Shown one piece after another: positions 50,401 through 58,205 of a stretch of 64,000 nucleotides of DNA. A model generated the notes under the pieces. It did not search any database, had not been told where the DNA came from, and saw nothing but the letters and a program-made list of their open reading frames with translations. The first letter of the stretch is position 1; every line of letters starts with the position of its first letter. Source of the DNA: Streptomyces sp. CG4 (lineage in GTDB: Bacteria; Actinomycetota; Actinomycetes; Streptomycetales; Streptomycetaceae). Made by a program: the position numbers and the translations under genes. The DNA lies in NCBI RefSeq assembly GCF_041080655.1, contig NZ_CP163525.1:7626001-7690000 (forward strand), read 5' to 3'.

Positions 50401-52021
50401 GCTGCTGCGCGTCCTGGAGGCCGCCCACACGGCGCCCTCCGTGGGCCACTCGCAGCCCTGGGACTTCGTCGTCATCCGCTCCGCCGACACTCGGCGGACG
50501 ATGCACGAACTGGCGATGCGACAGCGCGAGGCGTACGCCAAGTCGCTGCCCAAGGGCCGGGCCAAGCAGTTCAAGGAACTGAAGATCGAGGCCATCCTCG
50601 ACACCCCGGTCAACATCGTCGTCACCGCCGACCCCACCCGCGGCGGCCGCCACACCCTCGGCCGCTACACCCAGCCGCAGATGGCGCCCTACTCCTCGGC
50701 GCTCGCGGTGGAGAACCTCTGGCTCGCCGCCCGCGCCGAAGGCCTCGGTGTCGGCTGGGTCAGCTTCTTCGACGAGCGGGAGATGGTCCGCGCGCTCGGC
50801 CTGCCCGAGCACCTGGAGGTCGTCGCGTACCTGTGTGTCGGGTACGTCGACGAGTTCCCGGACGAGCCCGAGCTGATGCAGGCCGGCTGGTCCAAGCGAC
50901 GCCCCCTGTCCTGGGTGGTGCACGAGGAGACGTACGGCCGCCGCGCCCTGCCCGGAGAGGAACCCCACGACCTGCTTGCCGAGACCGTCGCACAGATCCG
51001 CCCGCTCGACGCGAAGGCCCTCGGCGAGGCCTGGGAGCGGCAGAAGCGCATGACCAAGCCGGCCGGCGCGCTCGGCATGCTGGAGATCATCTCCGCGCAG
51101 CTGTCCGGGCTGTCCCGGCAGTGCCCGCCGCCGATCCCGGAGCCCGCCGCCGTCGCCATCTTCGCCGGCGACCACGGCGTGCACGCCCAGGGCGTCACCC
51201 CCTGGCCGCAGGAGGTCACCGCCCAGATGGTGGCCAACTTCCTGGGCGGGGGAGCGGTCTGCAACGCCTTCGCCAACCAGGTCGGCGCCGAGGTGTGCGT
51301 CGTGGACGTCGGCGTCGCCGCCGACCTGCCCGCGACGCCCGGCCTGCTGCCCCGCAAGATCCGCGGCGGTACGTCCGACATGACCACCGGCCCCGCGATG
51401 ACCCGCGAGGAGGCCAAGGCGGCCATCGAGGTCGGCATCGAGACCGCCCGCGACCTGGTGGCGGCAGGGAACAAGGCGCTGCTCACCGGCGAGATGGGCA
51501 TCGCGAACACGACCGCGTCCGCTGCCCTCATCGCGGTCTTCACGGGCGCCGACCCGGCGGAGGTGACGGGCCGGGGCACGGGCATCAACGACGAGACGCT
51601 GGCCCGCAAGACCGAGGTCGTCCGCCGCGCCCTGGACGTCCACCAGCCGGATCCGGCCGACCCCATCGGCGTCCTCGCGGCCATCGGCGGCTTCGAGCAC
51701 GCTGCCCTGGTCGGCCTCCTCCTCGGCGGCGCCTCGCTGCGTACGCCGGTGATCCTGGACGGCGTCAGCGCCGGCGCCGCGGCCCTGGTCGCCCGCGCCA
51801 TCGCCCCCGAGGTACTGGCGGCCTGCATCGCGGGCCACCGCAGCGCCGAACCGGGCCACGTGGCCGCCCTCAACAAGCTGGGCCTGCGCCCCTTGGTCGA
51901 CTTGGACCTGCGGCTGGGCGAGGGCACCGGTGCCTTGCTGGCGCTGCCGTTGGTGCAGAGCACGGCGAGGGCGATGCACGAGGTGGCGACGTTCGATTCG
52001 GCGGGGGTCACTGAGAAGTAG
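47417..52021 (+). CDS. cobT: BluB-CobT fusion with 960-residue disordered N terminus
   Basis: A 1,534-residue protein. Residues 1 to about 962 are Ala/Pro/Glu/Val-rich and certainly disordered, including an eight-copy 12-residue repeat (about 497-592). Residues about 963-1160 are BluB, the flavin-destroying 5,6-dimethylbenzimidazole synthase (VMRERRDIRNGFRSDPI, GHSQPWDFVVI). Residues about 1185-1534 are CobT, nicotinate-nucleotide-dimethylbenzimidazole phosphoribosyltransferase (FAGDHGVHAQGVTPWPQEVT, GEMGIANTTASAAL, and the C-terminal DLRLGEGTGALLALPL). The fusion makes the lower-ligand base and activates it in one chain. The frame is open throughout. Confidence 0.9.
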   Translation: MTDTGQVPGEGQPESAGMVEQPGVPAHGAYAYLSEAPAEDEDLLLPGAQGAWGNEVPPPAPEPVVEAVHEPGPHETAGRDSGSVDLGGVRLPNPPPAPGSVPPSPILSAPQDQSAAPQPPRRPLHLGPPIPDASASPVRSLADRGPAGAPVRQPGPPATGPEYLDVQPVRDMAPQNAVPWGAAPVAPAPAEAGAPAPAEVAQVGATAPAAETVDPPADLTDPPGAAQAAVARVATQTAAPPPGTARMVHGHDGVQPVHGHDGVYTAPADTAGEGVQPAAEGQGPEGSVMSAEGQEFDGSAAVSDVSAVSEGTEGPGAAVAEGPDAVPSPVSGSGYGPEGVQAAPGVPPVDGTTAVDGGLGADGGVAVAGAPVPPADAGLPAEGAVVSADAEQAAAVVTEVAGEQGAAVQGTDVAPASETASANPPEPGAAQETAAQAGAHPAEAQAAAPSAPAEAAPAQPAGQAQVAAEASVPAQPGGASDQAEGAPVTDAGQVSPVPEGVAAAQASVAPEGVGAAQVSTVPEGAVAAQASAVPEGAGAAQASVAPEAGAAVQASQAPEGAVVAQAATAPDGAVAAQASAAAEGTVPAQGAAETTETVPAQRKRDAAQVAQEAVPAQVAAAVPAQPDANTAAVAQVQPSAVQGRPVTAHHVPAAEAAPAPEPMATAVPDPGTPGTPEAEAPAAVPVPADGPAQTAASVQDAVPAPAAAQGTGTPEPHPYPAQGPQLAEPMASAEAVPGVPQPEPEPHPQAQQPGPAGQNTVHQDQVAAATEVAPVTNPGALSGPQTQSAGAAPAPAEAEAVPAPAEAEPAPPAAPAAPVDGAPAHPEAAGQPAPAEQAAQTGPLPPHMPTAPEPEQPLGQFVPVEGQVPTTPHLAPTPPQPLVLPTEEAQQPVVTVPAPREGEPAAAATAAGAEHAPDVVQQAEDLQTRAADQEDQENQEDREEESTAAVAEAAQPTGPAAPGYADAEREAVLKVMRERRDIRNGFRSDPIPHEVLLRVLEAAHTAPSVGHSQPWDFVVIRSADTRRTMHELAMRQREAYAKSLPKGRAKQFKELKIEAILDTPVNIVVTADPTRGGRHTLGRYTQPQMAPYSSALAVENLWLAARAEGLGVGWVSFFDEREMVRALGLPEHLEVVAYLCVGYVDEFPDEPELMQAGWSKRRPLSWVVHEETYGRRALPGEEPHDLLAETVAQIRPLDAKALGEAWERQKRMTKPAGALGMLEIISAQLSGLSRQCPPPIPEPAAVAIFAGDHGVHAQGVTPWPQEVTAQMVANFLGGGAVCNAFANQVGAEVCVVDVGVAADLPATPGLLPRKIRGGTSDMTTGPAMTREEAKAAIEVGIETARDLVAAGNKALLTGEMGIANTTASAALIAVFTGADPAEVTGRGTGINDETLARKTEVVRRALDVHQPDPADPIGVLAAIGGFEHAALVGLLLGGASLRTPVILDGVSAGAAALVARAIAPEVLAACIAGHRSAEPGHVAALNKLGLRPLVDLDLRLGEGTGALLALPLVQSTARAMHEVATFDSAGVTEK
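48905..49192 (+). repeat. Eight 36-bp repeats inside the bluB-cobT gene
   Basis: Eight 12-codon units of the type (V/A)PEGxxAAQASx, for example VPEGAVAAQASA, run in tandem without a break. The units differ by substitutions only, so the array keeps its frame. Confidence 0.85.
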
Positions 52022-52241
52022 CGGCCGCCACACGGGGTCCGGGACTGCGGTGTCGGGCCCCTGTTGTCCGCGTCCGTGGGCCCGTGGGCAGTCGTCCCGC
52101 AGGGCGGAACGGGTGGGCACGGACCCACGCAGCCGCACCCGGCGACGATGCCCAGCCACCGGACTGCTGAGCCGCCTTCACCGCCGCCAACGTAAAATCC
52201 GCACGTCAGCGCCACCGCCCAGCCACCGGAGGAGCCATCCC

Positions 52242-53474
52242 ATGGCCGAACACCCCGCCTACCCCGTAGGCCTCCGCCTCTCCGGCCGCCGCGTGGTCGT
52301 CCTCGGCGCCGGCACGGTGGCCCAGCGCCGCCTCCCCGCACTCATCGCGGCCGGCGCGGACATCGTCGTCGTATCCCCCGAAGCGACCCCCTCCGTCGAG
52401 GCCATGGCGGACGCGGGCGAGCTCACCTGGGAGAGGCGCCCCTACGCCGAAGGCGACCTCGCGGATGCCTGGTACGCCCTCATCGCCACCAGCGACCCGG
52501 ACGCCAACGCCGCCGCCTCCGCCGAGGCGGAGCGCCACCGCGTCTGGTGCGTCCGCTCCGACGACGCCGACCAGGCCACCGCCTGGACCCCCGCGACCGG
52601 CCACAGCGAGGGCGTCACCGTCGCCGTCCTCACCACGGACGCGCGCGGCCGCGACCCGCGCCACACCGCCGCCATCCGGGACGCGGTGGTGGAGGGCCTG
52701 CGCGACGGCACCCTGGTGGCGCCTCATCACCGTACGCGCGCCTCCGGCGTCGCCCTGGTCGGCGGCGGCCCCGGCGACCCGGACCTGATCACGGTGCGCG
52801 GGCGTCGGCTGCTCGCCGAGGCGGACGTCGTCATCGCCGACCGGCTCGGCCCGCGCGACCTGCTCGCCGAACTCCCGCCGCACGTCGAGGTGATCGACGC
52901 GGCGAAGATCCCGTACGGCCGGTACATGGCCCAGGAGGCCATCAACAACGCCCTCATCGCGCACGCCAAGCAGGGCAAGTCGGTCGTACGCCTCAAGGGC
53001 GGCGACCCCTTCGTCTTCGGCCGGGGCATGGAGGAGGTCCAGGCGCTCGCCGAGGCCGGGATCCCCTGCACCGTGGTCCCCGGTATCTCCAGCTCGATCT
53101 CCGTGCCGGGCGCGGCCGGCATCCCGGTCACGCACCGGGGCGTCGCCCATGAGTTCACGGTCGTCAGCGGTCATGTCGCCCCGGACGACGAGCGCTCCCT
53201 GGTCGACTGGCCGTCGCTGGCGAAGCTCACCGGCACGCTCGTGATCCTGATGGGCGTCGACAAGATCGGGAAGATCGCGGAGACGCTCGTCGCGCACGGC
53301 AAGTCGCCGGCCACCCCCGTCGCGCTCGTCCAGGAGGGCACGACGGCCGCGCAGCGCCGCGTCGACGCCACCCTGGCCACGGTCGCCGAGACCGTACGCG
53401 CCGAGGACGTGAAGCCCCCGGCGGTCATCGTCATCGGCGACGTCGTGACGGTCGGCCCGCGACCGGCCGCCTGA
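52242..53474 (+). CDS. cysG: Bifunctional precorrin-2 dehydrogenase/uroporphyrinogen-III methyltransferase
   Basis: A 410-residue two-domain enzyme. The N-terminal half (about 1-155) is the NAD-dependent dehydrogenase/ferrochelatase half (VVLGAGTVAQRRLPALIAAGADIVVVSP). The C-terminal half is the SAM-dependent methyltransferase (VALVGGGPGDPDLITVRG, RLKGGDPFVFGRGMEE, VPGISSSISVPGAAGIPVTHRG). It turns uroporphyrinogen III into precorrin-2 and sirohydrochlorin/sirohaem. A GGAGGAG ribosome site stands six or more bases before ATG 52242. Confidence 0.92.
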   Translation: MAEHPAYPVGLRLSGRRVVVLGAGTVAQRRLPALIAAGADIVVVSPEATPSVEAMADAGELTWERRPYAEGDLADAWYALIATSDPDANAAASAEAERHRVWCVRSDDADQATAWTPATGHSEGVTVAVLTTDARGRDPRHTAAIRDAVVEGLRDGTLVAPHHRTRASGVALVGGGPGDPDLITVRGRRLLAEADVVIADRLGPRDLLAELPPHVEVIDAAKIPYGRYMAQEAINNALIAHAKQGKSVVRLKGGDPFVFGRGMEEVQALAEAGIPCTVVPGISSSISVPGAAGIPVTHRGVAHEFTVVSGHVAPDDERSLVDWPSLAKLTGTLVILMGVDKIGKIAETLVAHGKSPATPVALVQEGTTAAQRRVDATLATVAETVRAEDVKPPAVIVIGDVVTVGPRPAA

Positions 53475-53505
53475 TCTCCGCTCGCCCGAGTACCGCTCGC
53501 CGCCG

Positions 53506-53560
53506 GATCACCCGTGGCGTGATCACCCGTGGCGTGATCACCCGTGGCGTGATCACGCGT
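53506..53560. repeat. 15-bp tandem repeats, 3.7 copies
   Basis: GATCACCCGTGGCGT is repeated three times exactly (53506-53550) with a fourth partial copy, GATCACGCGT. Each junction forms a TGATCA palindrome. The array lies between cysG and the SpoU gene, 66 bp before the latter's start. Confidence 0.85.
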
Positions 53561-53625
53561 AACCCGGGGTAACGCACCCCTTCCCAGCCGTTGGCACGAC
53601 ACCCAGGACAAGGCAGTATCACCCT

Positions 53626-54513
53626 GTGGCCGATCTCATCACCGTCGAGGATCCCGACGACCCGCGCCTGCGTGACTACACGGGCCTGACCGACGTCGAG
53701 CTGCGCCGCAAGCGCGAGCCCGCCGAGGGCCTGTTCATCGCGGAGGGCGAGAAGGTCATCCGCAGGGCCAAGGAAGCGGGCTACGAGATGCGCTCCATGC
53801 TGCTCTCGGCCAAGTGGATCGACGTCATGCGCGACGTCATCGACGAACTCCCGGCCCCGGTCTACGCCGTACATCCCGAACTCGCCGAGCAGGTCACCGG
53901 CTACCACGTGCACCGCGGCGCGCTCGCCTCCATGCAGCGCAAGCCGCTGCCCACGGCCGGTGAACTCCTCCGCTCCGCCCGCCGGGGCGTGGCCATGGAG
54001 TCGGTCGACGACCACACCGACATCGGCGCGGTGTTGCCTTCGGGTCCACAAAGGAGTGCGGGTCAGCGCGTTGCCATCTTCGAGGACATCGTCGATCACG
54101 CGAATCTGGGGGCAGCCTTCCGCAACGCGGCCGCTCTGGGCGTGGACGCCGTCTTCCTCACGCCACGCTGCGCCGACCCCCTCTACCGGCGGGCCGTGAA
54201 GGTGTCGATGGGCGCTGTCTTCCATGTCCCCTGGACCCGGCTGACCTCCTGGCCGAAGGACGTCGAGCTCTTCCGCGAGCAGGGCTTCGTGACGGCTGCC
54301 CTGTGCCTCGACGAGAAGTCGATCACGATGGACGAACTGGCCGCCCGCCGGTACGAGAAGCTGGCTCTGATGCTCGGCACCGAAGGCGACGGACTGACGA
54401 TCGCCGCCCTGCGCGCGGCCGATGAATGGGTCCGGATCCCGATGACCGCAGGAGTGGACTCCCTCAACGTCGCCGCGGCCTCCGCCGTGGCCTTCTACGC
54501 GACGAGGCTCTGA
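53626..54513 (+). CDS. SpoU-family RNA 2'-O-methyltransferase
   Basis: A 295-residue SPOUT methyltransferase for rRNA or tRNA. The N-terminal RNA-binding region has PAEGLFIAEGEKVIRRA. The SPOUT motifs are VDHANLGAAFRNAAALG, LMLGTEGDGL and IPMTAGVDSLNVAAASAVAFY (knot). An inserted segment MESVDDHTDIGAVLPSG just before the first motif repeats its pattern in degraded form (DHTDIGAV versus DHANLGAA), perhaps from a partial internal duplication. The start is GTG. Substrate position unknown. Confidence 0.88.
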   Translation: MADLITVEDPDDPRLRDYTGLTDVELRRKREPAEGLFIAEGEKVIRRAKEAGYEMRSMLLSAKWIDVMRDVIDELPAPVYAVHPELAEQVTGYHVHRGALASMQRKPLPTAGELLRSARRGVAMESVDDHTDIGAVLPSGPQRSAGQRVAIFEDIVDHANLGAAFRNAAALGVDAVFLTPRCADPLYRRAVKVSMGAVFHVPWTRLTSWPKDVELFREQGFVTAALCLDEKSITMDELAARRYEKLALMLGTEGDGLTIAALRAADEWVRIPMTAGVDSLNVAAASAVAFYATRL

Positions 54514-54658
54514 GCCCCGTCACCGCAGAGCGCACTTCACGGCTCGTAGGCCCCGGTTCTGTTCGAGACGTCGGCTGTCTGACACCGACAAGGGGTATCG
54601 CCGGCCCGTCTGCGGGTGGACGATCAGTGTCTGCGGTTCCCGACGCGGAGGCATGAGG

Positions 54659-55822
54659 GTGCGTCAGTCGAGGCGTCTGCTCAGCACAGAGGACTACCTC
54701 TTCTCGTTCATCGACAGGGCGAGAGCGCTGGCGGAACAGGGCGGGCTTGCGCCGATCGCGCTGGGCGTGGGCGACTGCGATCTGCCGACACCAGAGCACA
54801 TCGTCGCGGGGGCGCGGGAAGCGGTGGGGGACGCGCTGCACCACCGGTATCCGCCGTACGCCGGCACACGGGAGCTGCGGGAGGCTGCCGCGGCGTTCCT
54901 GGCGCGCCGCTTCGGTGTCCGGACGGATGCCGAGACGCAGGTGGTGGCGACGCTGGGAAGCAAGGAGGCGATGGCGCATCTGGCCCTGGGGTTCGTCGAC
55001 CCGGGCGACGTGGTCCTGGTGCCCGATCCCGCCTACCCGGTGTACGCGACCTGGGCGCGTTGGTGCGGCGCCGACGTCGTACGTGTCCCGTTACGCGAGA
55101 GCAACGGCTTCCTGCCGGACCTGGACGCCATCGATCACGACGTGGCCCGGCGGGCGAAGCTGTTCTGGGTCTGCTACCCGAACAATCCGACCGCCGCCCT
55201 CGCGACCACCGAATTCTTCGACCGGCTGGCCCAGTTCGCCTTGGAGCACGACATCCTCGTCGCCTCGGACCTGGCCTACAGCGAGATCTACTACGACTGC
55301 GAGCCACCGCCCTCCTTCCTGGCTTCTCCCGGGGCGATGGAGTGCGGCATCGAATTCCATTCCCTGTCCAAGACGTACAACATGCCCGGCTGGCGCGTCG
55401 GATTCGCCGCAGGCAGTTCCACCGCCGTCACCGTGCTGCGCGCCATCAAGACGCAGACCGACTCAGGCACCTTCGGCGCGATTCAGCACGCCGCCGCCCG
55501 CGCCCTGACGGACCACACCGGCTATCCGGACCGCCTGCGCGCCACCTACCGTGACCGGATGCGGGTGCTGTGCGACGGACTGGAGGCCGCCGGCCTCGAC
55601 GCGCTCCGCCCGAAAGCCACTTTCTACTGCCTGGTGCGCGCCCCCTACGGTCTGACCAGCGAGGGGTTCGCCAAGAAGCTGATCGAGGACGCCCGAGTGC
55701 TCGGCATTCCCGCGACCGGTTTCGGCCCCGGCGGCGAGGGTTACCTGCGGCTGACGGTCTGCGCCGACTCCGCACAGATCGCCGAGGCCGTCCGCAGGAT
55801 CCAAGCCGTCCGCTGGCGCTGA
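54659..55822 (+). CDS. Class I/II PLP aminotransferase
   Basis: A 387-residue fold-I aminotransferase. It shows GVGDCDLPTPEHI, YPPYAGTRELREA, FWVCYPNNPTAAL, DLAYSEIYYD, and the PLP lysine in HSLSKTYNMPGWRVGFAAG. It resembles the aspartate/LL-diaminopimelate-type enzymes. GTG 54659 is preferred because GGAGG (54647-54651) lies seven bases upstream; ATG 54653 is only one base from it. It converges (eight bases apart) with an alpha-hydroxy-acid oxidase gene, and the substrate may be the keto acid that oxidase makes (inference). Confidence 0.87.
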   Translation: MRQSRRLLSTEDYLFSFIDRARALAEQGGLAPIALGVGDCDLPTPEHIVAGAREAVGDALHHRYPPYAGTRELREAAAAFLARRFGVRTDAETQVVATLGSKEAMAHLALGFVDPGDVVLVPDPAYPVYATWARWCGADVVRVPLRESNGFLPDLDAIDHDVARRAKLFWVCYPNNPTAALATTEFFDRLAQFALEHDILVASDLAYSEIYYDCEPPPSFLASPGAMECGIEFHSLSKTYNMPGWRVGFAAGSSTAVTVLRAIKTQTDSGTFGAIQHAAARALTDHTGYPDRLRATYRDRMRVLCDGLEAAGLDALRPKATFYCLVRAPYGLTSEGFAKKLIEDARVLGIPATGFGPGGEGYLRLTVCADSAQIAEAVRRIQAVRWR

Positions 55823-55830
55823 CAAGGGGG

Positions 55831-56982
55831 CTACCAGGGGTGAGGCTCGGAAGCAGGCGCGGATACGTCCTGAAACCCCAGGCGCAGCAGGCTCGCGTCC
55901 ACGGAAGCGAGGTCCGTACGGCCGCAGAGCGCCATGGCGGTCTCCAACTCGGTGCCCAGGATGGACAGTACCTCCCGTGCGCCCTCGGTCCCCGAGACGG
56001 CCATGCCCCACAGCACGGGCCGGCCCACCAGCACTGCCCGGGCGCCCAGGGCCAGGGCGACCAGCACGTCCGAGCCACGGCGGATGCCCCCGTCGATGAG
56101 GACCTCGCAGCGTCCGGCGACGGCGGAGATCACCTCGGGGAGCGCATCGAGAGCGGTGACCGCCCCGTCCAGCTGGCGGCCGCCGTGGTTGGACACCACG
56201 ATCGCGGCCACCCCCCACTCGGCCGCGCGGGCCGCGTCCTCGGCGGTCAGTACGCCCTTGAGGACGATCGGAAGCCGGGTCAGCGAGCGCAGCCAGTCCA
56301 GATCGTCCCAGGTGAAGGCGGGGTCGATACGCAGGGCCAGGTGCGCGGACAGCTCGGCCGAAGAGCCGTCGGCGGGGATGCCGGGGAAGTTCGCCGGTGC
56401 CAGCCCCGAGGGGAGGGCGAAAGCGTTGCGCAGATCACGTACCCGGCGCCCCCGGACCGGGGCGTCCACGGTGACGACGAGCGCCCGGTACCCAGCCGCC
56501 TCGGCCCGCTTGACCAGATCCTCGCTGACCGCCCGGTCCCGGAAGACGTACAGCTGCATCCACAACGGTCCCTGCGCCACCCGTGCGACATCCTCAAGTC
56601 GCGAGGTGGCGAACGTGCTGACCACCATCAACGCGCCCACCGCTCCCGCGGCGCGGGCACAGGCCGGCTCGGCCTCCGGCGTGACCAGCCCGTGAAAGCC
56701 CATGGGGGCGACCGCGATGGGCAGGGCGACCGGGGAACCGAGCAGTGTGGTGCGCATGTCGCAGCGGGAGACGTCCACGAGGACACGCGGGCGCAGCCGG
56801 TAGCGCCGGTAGCCGGCCAGGTTCTCGCGCAGGGTCGTCTCGTCACCGCTGCCGCCGTCGATGTAGTCCCAGGCGGCGGGCTCGACCAAGGAACGCGCGG
56901 CGGTGTAGTAGTCGTCCAGCGCGACCATGCTCCGGCCGTCGGTGCCAGGAAAGTTGTCAGATTTGTCCTTGTCTGTCGCCAC
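55831..56982 (-). CDS. FMN-dependent alpha-hydroxy-acid oxidase
   Basis: A 383-residue TIM-barrel flavoenzyme of the lactate/glycolate/4-hydroxymandelate oxidase family. It shows DYIDGGSGDETTLRENL, PIAVAPMGFHGL, VSTFATSRLEDVA and the catalytic SNHGGRQLDG (His and Arg), followed by IDGGIRRGSDV (FMN phosphate). It oxidises a 2-hydroxy acid to the 2-keto acid with oxygen. Side by side with an aminotransferase it recalls the Hmo-HpgT step of 4-hydroxyphenylglycine synthesis, but the HmaS gene is absent, so that pathway is not claimed. Confidence 0.88.
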   Translation of the reverse strand: MATDKDKSDNFPGTDGRSMVALDDYYTAARSLVEPAAWDYIDGGSGDETTLRENLAGYRRYRLRPRVLVDVSRCDMRTTLLGSPVALPIAVAPMGFHGLVTPEAEPACARAAGAVGALMVVSTFATSRLEDVARVAQGPLWMQLYVFRDRAVSEDLVKRAEAAGYRALVVTVDAPVRGRRVRDLRNAFALPSGLAPANFPGIPADGSSAELSAHLALRIDPAFTWDDLDWLRSLTRLPIVLKGVLTAEDAARAAEWGVAAIVVSNHGGRQLDGAVTALDALPEVISAVAGRCEVLIDGGIRRGSDVLVALALGARAVLVGRPVLWGMAVSGTEGAREVLSILGTELETAMALCGRTDLASVDASLLRLGFQDVSAPASEPHPW

Positions 56983-57106
56983 GAGGTCACCTCACCAGGC
57001 CCGCTCACCGGAGGCAAGCCCGGTTCCGGCCAGCCCCGCGTGGGGAGGTGCGGCCCATCGGACAGCGGCTGTGGACGTGGCGGCAGTTGCCGGGGAACCG
57101 CACGTT

Positions 57107-57154
57107 GTTCCTATTGCTCCAGGTTCCTATTGCTCCAGGTTCCTATTGCTCCAG
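57107..57154. repeat. Three perfect 16-bp tandem repeats
   Basis: GTTCCTATTGCTCCAG is repeated three times without a break. The third copy encodes the last residues and stop (Leu-Glu-Gln-stop) of the aldo/keto reductase on the minus strand. The array must have grown outward from the gene's 3' end. Confidence 0.9.
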
Positions 57155-58114
57155 TCGGGACAGATCCGGTGCGCGGTTGCCGGCAGCTTCCGGGATCACC
57201 TCGGTGATCAGCCGCAGTTGCTCAGTGGAGAGCGTGATGGCACACGCCCCGGCGTTTTCGTCGAGGTGGGCGCGACGGCGCATGCCCGGCAGGGGGATGA
57301 CGCCCGGCTGGGCCAGGACCCAGGCCAGGGCGAGCTGTGCCGGGGTGCAGCCGATGCCGGCGGCGAAGGCCCGTACGCGCTGGATCAGGCGGAGGTTCGC
57401 TGCCAGGTTCGCTCCGCGGAAGCGGGGCTGGTCGCGGCGGATGTCGTCGGCGCAGAGGGCGTCCACGGAAGTGAGCTTCCCTGTAAGCAGCCCGCGGCCG
57501 AGTGGTGCGTACGCCACCAGCGTGACGCCGAGTTCGCGGGCGGCGGGCAGGATCTCCCGTTCCAGGCCGCGTGTCCACAGTGAGTACTCGCTTTGCAGAG
57601 CAGCGACCCGCGCCGTCGCGCATGCCCGGCGCAGAGTGCCGGCGTTCACCTCCGACAGGCCGATATGGCGCACCTTGCCCTCGGCCACCAGCTCGCCCAT
57701 GGCACCGACGGTGTCCTCGACGGGGACCGCGGGGTTGCGACGGTGAAGGTAGTAGAGGTCGAGATGGTCCACCCCGAGCCGGCGCAGCGACGCCTCGCAC
57801 GCCCTCTTCGCGTACGCGGGCGTGGAGTCGACCCGGCGCGCTCGGCGGTCTTCGGACCGCACGACGCCGAACTTGGTGGCCAGGAACACTTCGTTGCGAC
57901 GCCTTGCGATGGCTCGCCCCACCAACTCCTCGTTGACATGAGGGCCGTACATGTCGGCGGTGTCGAGGAAGGTGAGACCGCGGTCGAGTGCGTAGTGGAT
58001 CGTCGCGACCGACTCCATCTCGTCGGCAGGGCCGTAGAAGTCGGACATACCCATGCAGCCCAGGCCCATCGCCGACACCATGGGACCACCATGTCCCAGT
58101 TCCTTGAGCAACAC
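57143..58114 (-). CDS. Aldo/keto reductase (oxidoreductase, AKR13-like)
   Basis: A 323-residue TIM-barrel reductase. It shows LGLGCMGMSDFYGP, TFLDTADMYGPHVNEEL (Asp and Tyr), LATKFG (Lys), LDLYYLHRRNP (His) and VIPLPGMRRRAHLDEN (cofactor). It resembles the plant and bacterial AKR13/IolS-type group that act on small carbonyl compounds. It is divergent from a 2-oxoglutarate dioxygenase gene. The native stop is inside a 16-bp repeat. Confidence 0.9.
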   Translation of the reverse strand: MLLKELGHGGPMVSAMGLGCMGMSDFYGPADEMESVATIHYALDRGLTFLDTADMYGPHVNEELVGRAIARRRNEVFLATKFGVVRSEDRRARRVDSTPAYAKRACEASLRRLGVDHLDLYYLHRRNPAVPVEDTVGAMGELVAEGKVRHIGLSEVNAGTLRRACATARVAALQSEYSLWTRGLEREILPAARELGVTLVAYAPLGRGLLTGKLTSVDALCADDIRRDQPRFRGANLAANLRLIQRVRAFAAGIGCTPAQLALAWVLAQPGVIPLPGMRRRAHLDENAGACAITLSTEQLRLITEVIPEAAGNRAPDLSRLEQ

Positions 58115-58163
58115 TCGCCCCCTCCTCGGCTGGGTCTTCCCCGCGTCATCGGTGAACTCCTAC

Positions 58164-58173
58164 CCTTATAAGG
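58164..58173. promoter_or_regulatory. Palindrome CCTTATAAGG between divergent genes
   Basis: A perfect 10-bp palindrome lies in the 91-bp divergent region between the reductase and the dioxygenase, 32 bp before the dioxygenase ATG. TTATAA also serves as a -10-like sequence. It could be an operator or a shared promoter core. Confidence 0.4.
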
Positions 58174-58205
58174 ACAGTTGGCGTGTATCCGGAAGGAGGC
58201 CGCCG

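Noticed and set aside
54659..56982. 4-hydroxyphenylglycine pathway
   Set aside because: Oxidase and aminotransferase resemble Hmo and HpgT, but HmaS and a peptide synthetase are missing, so the name is not supported.
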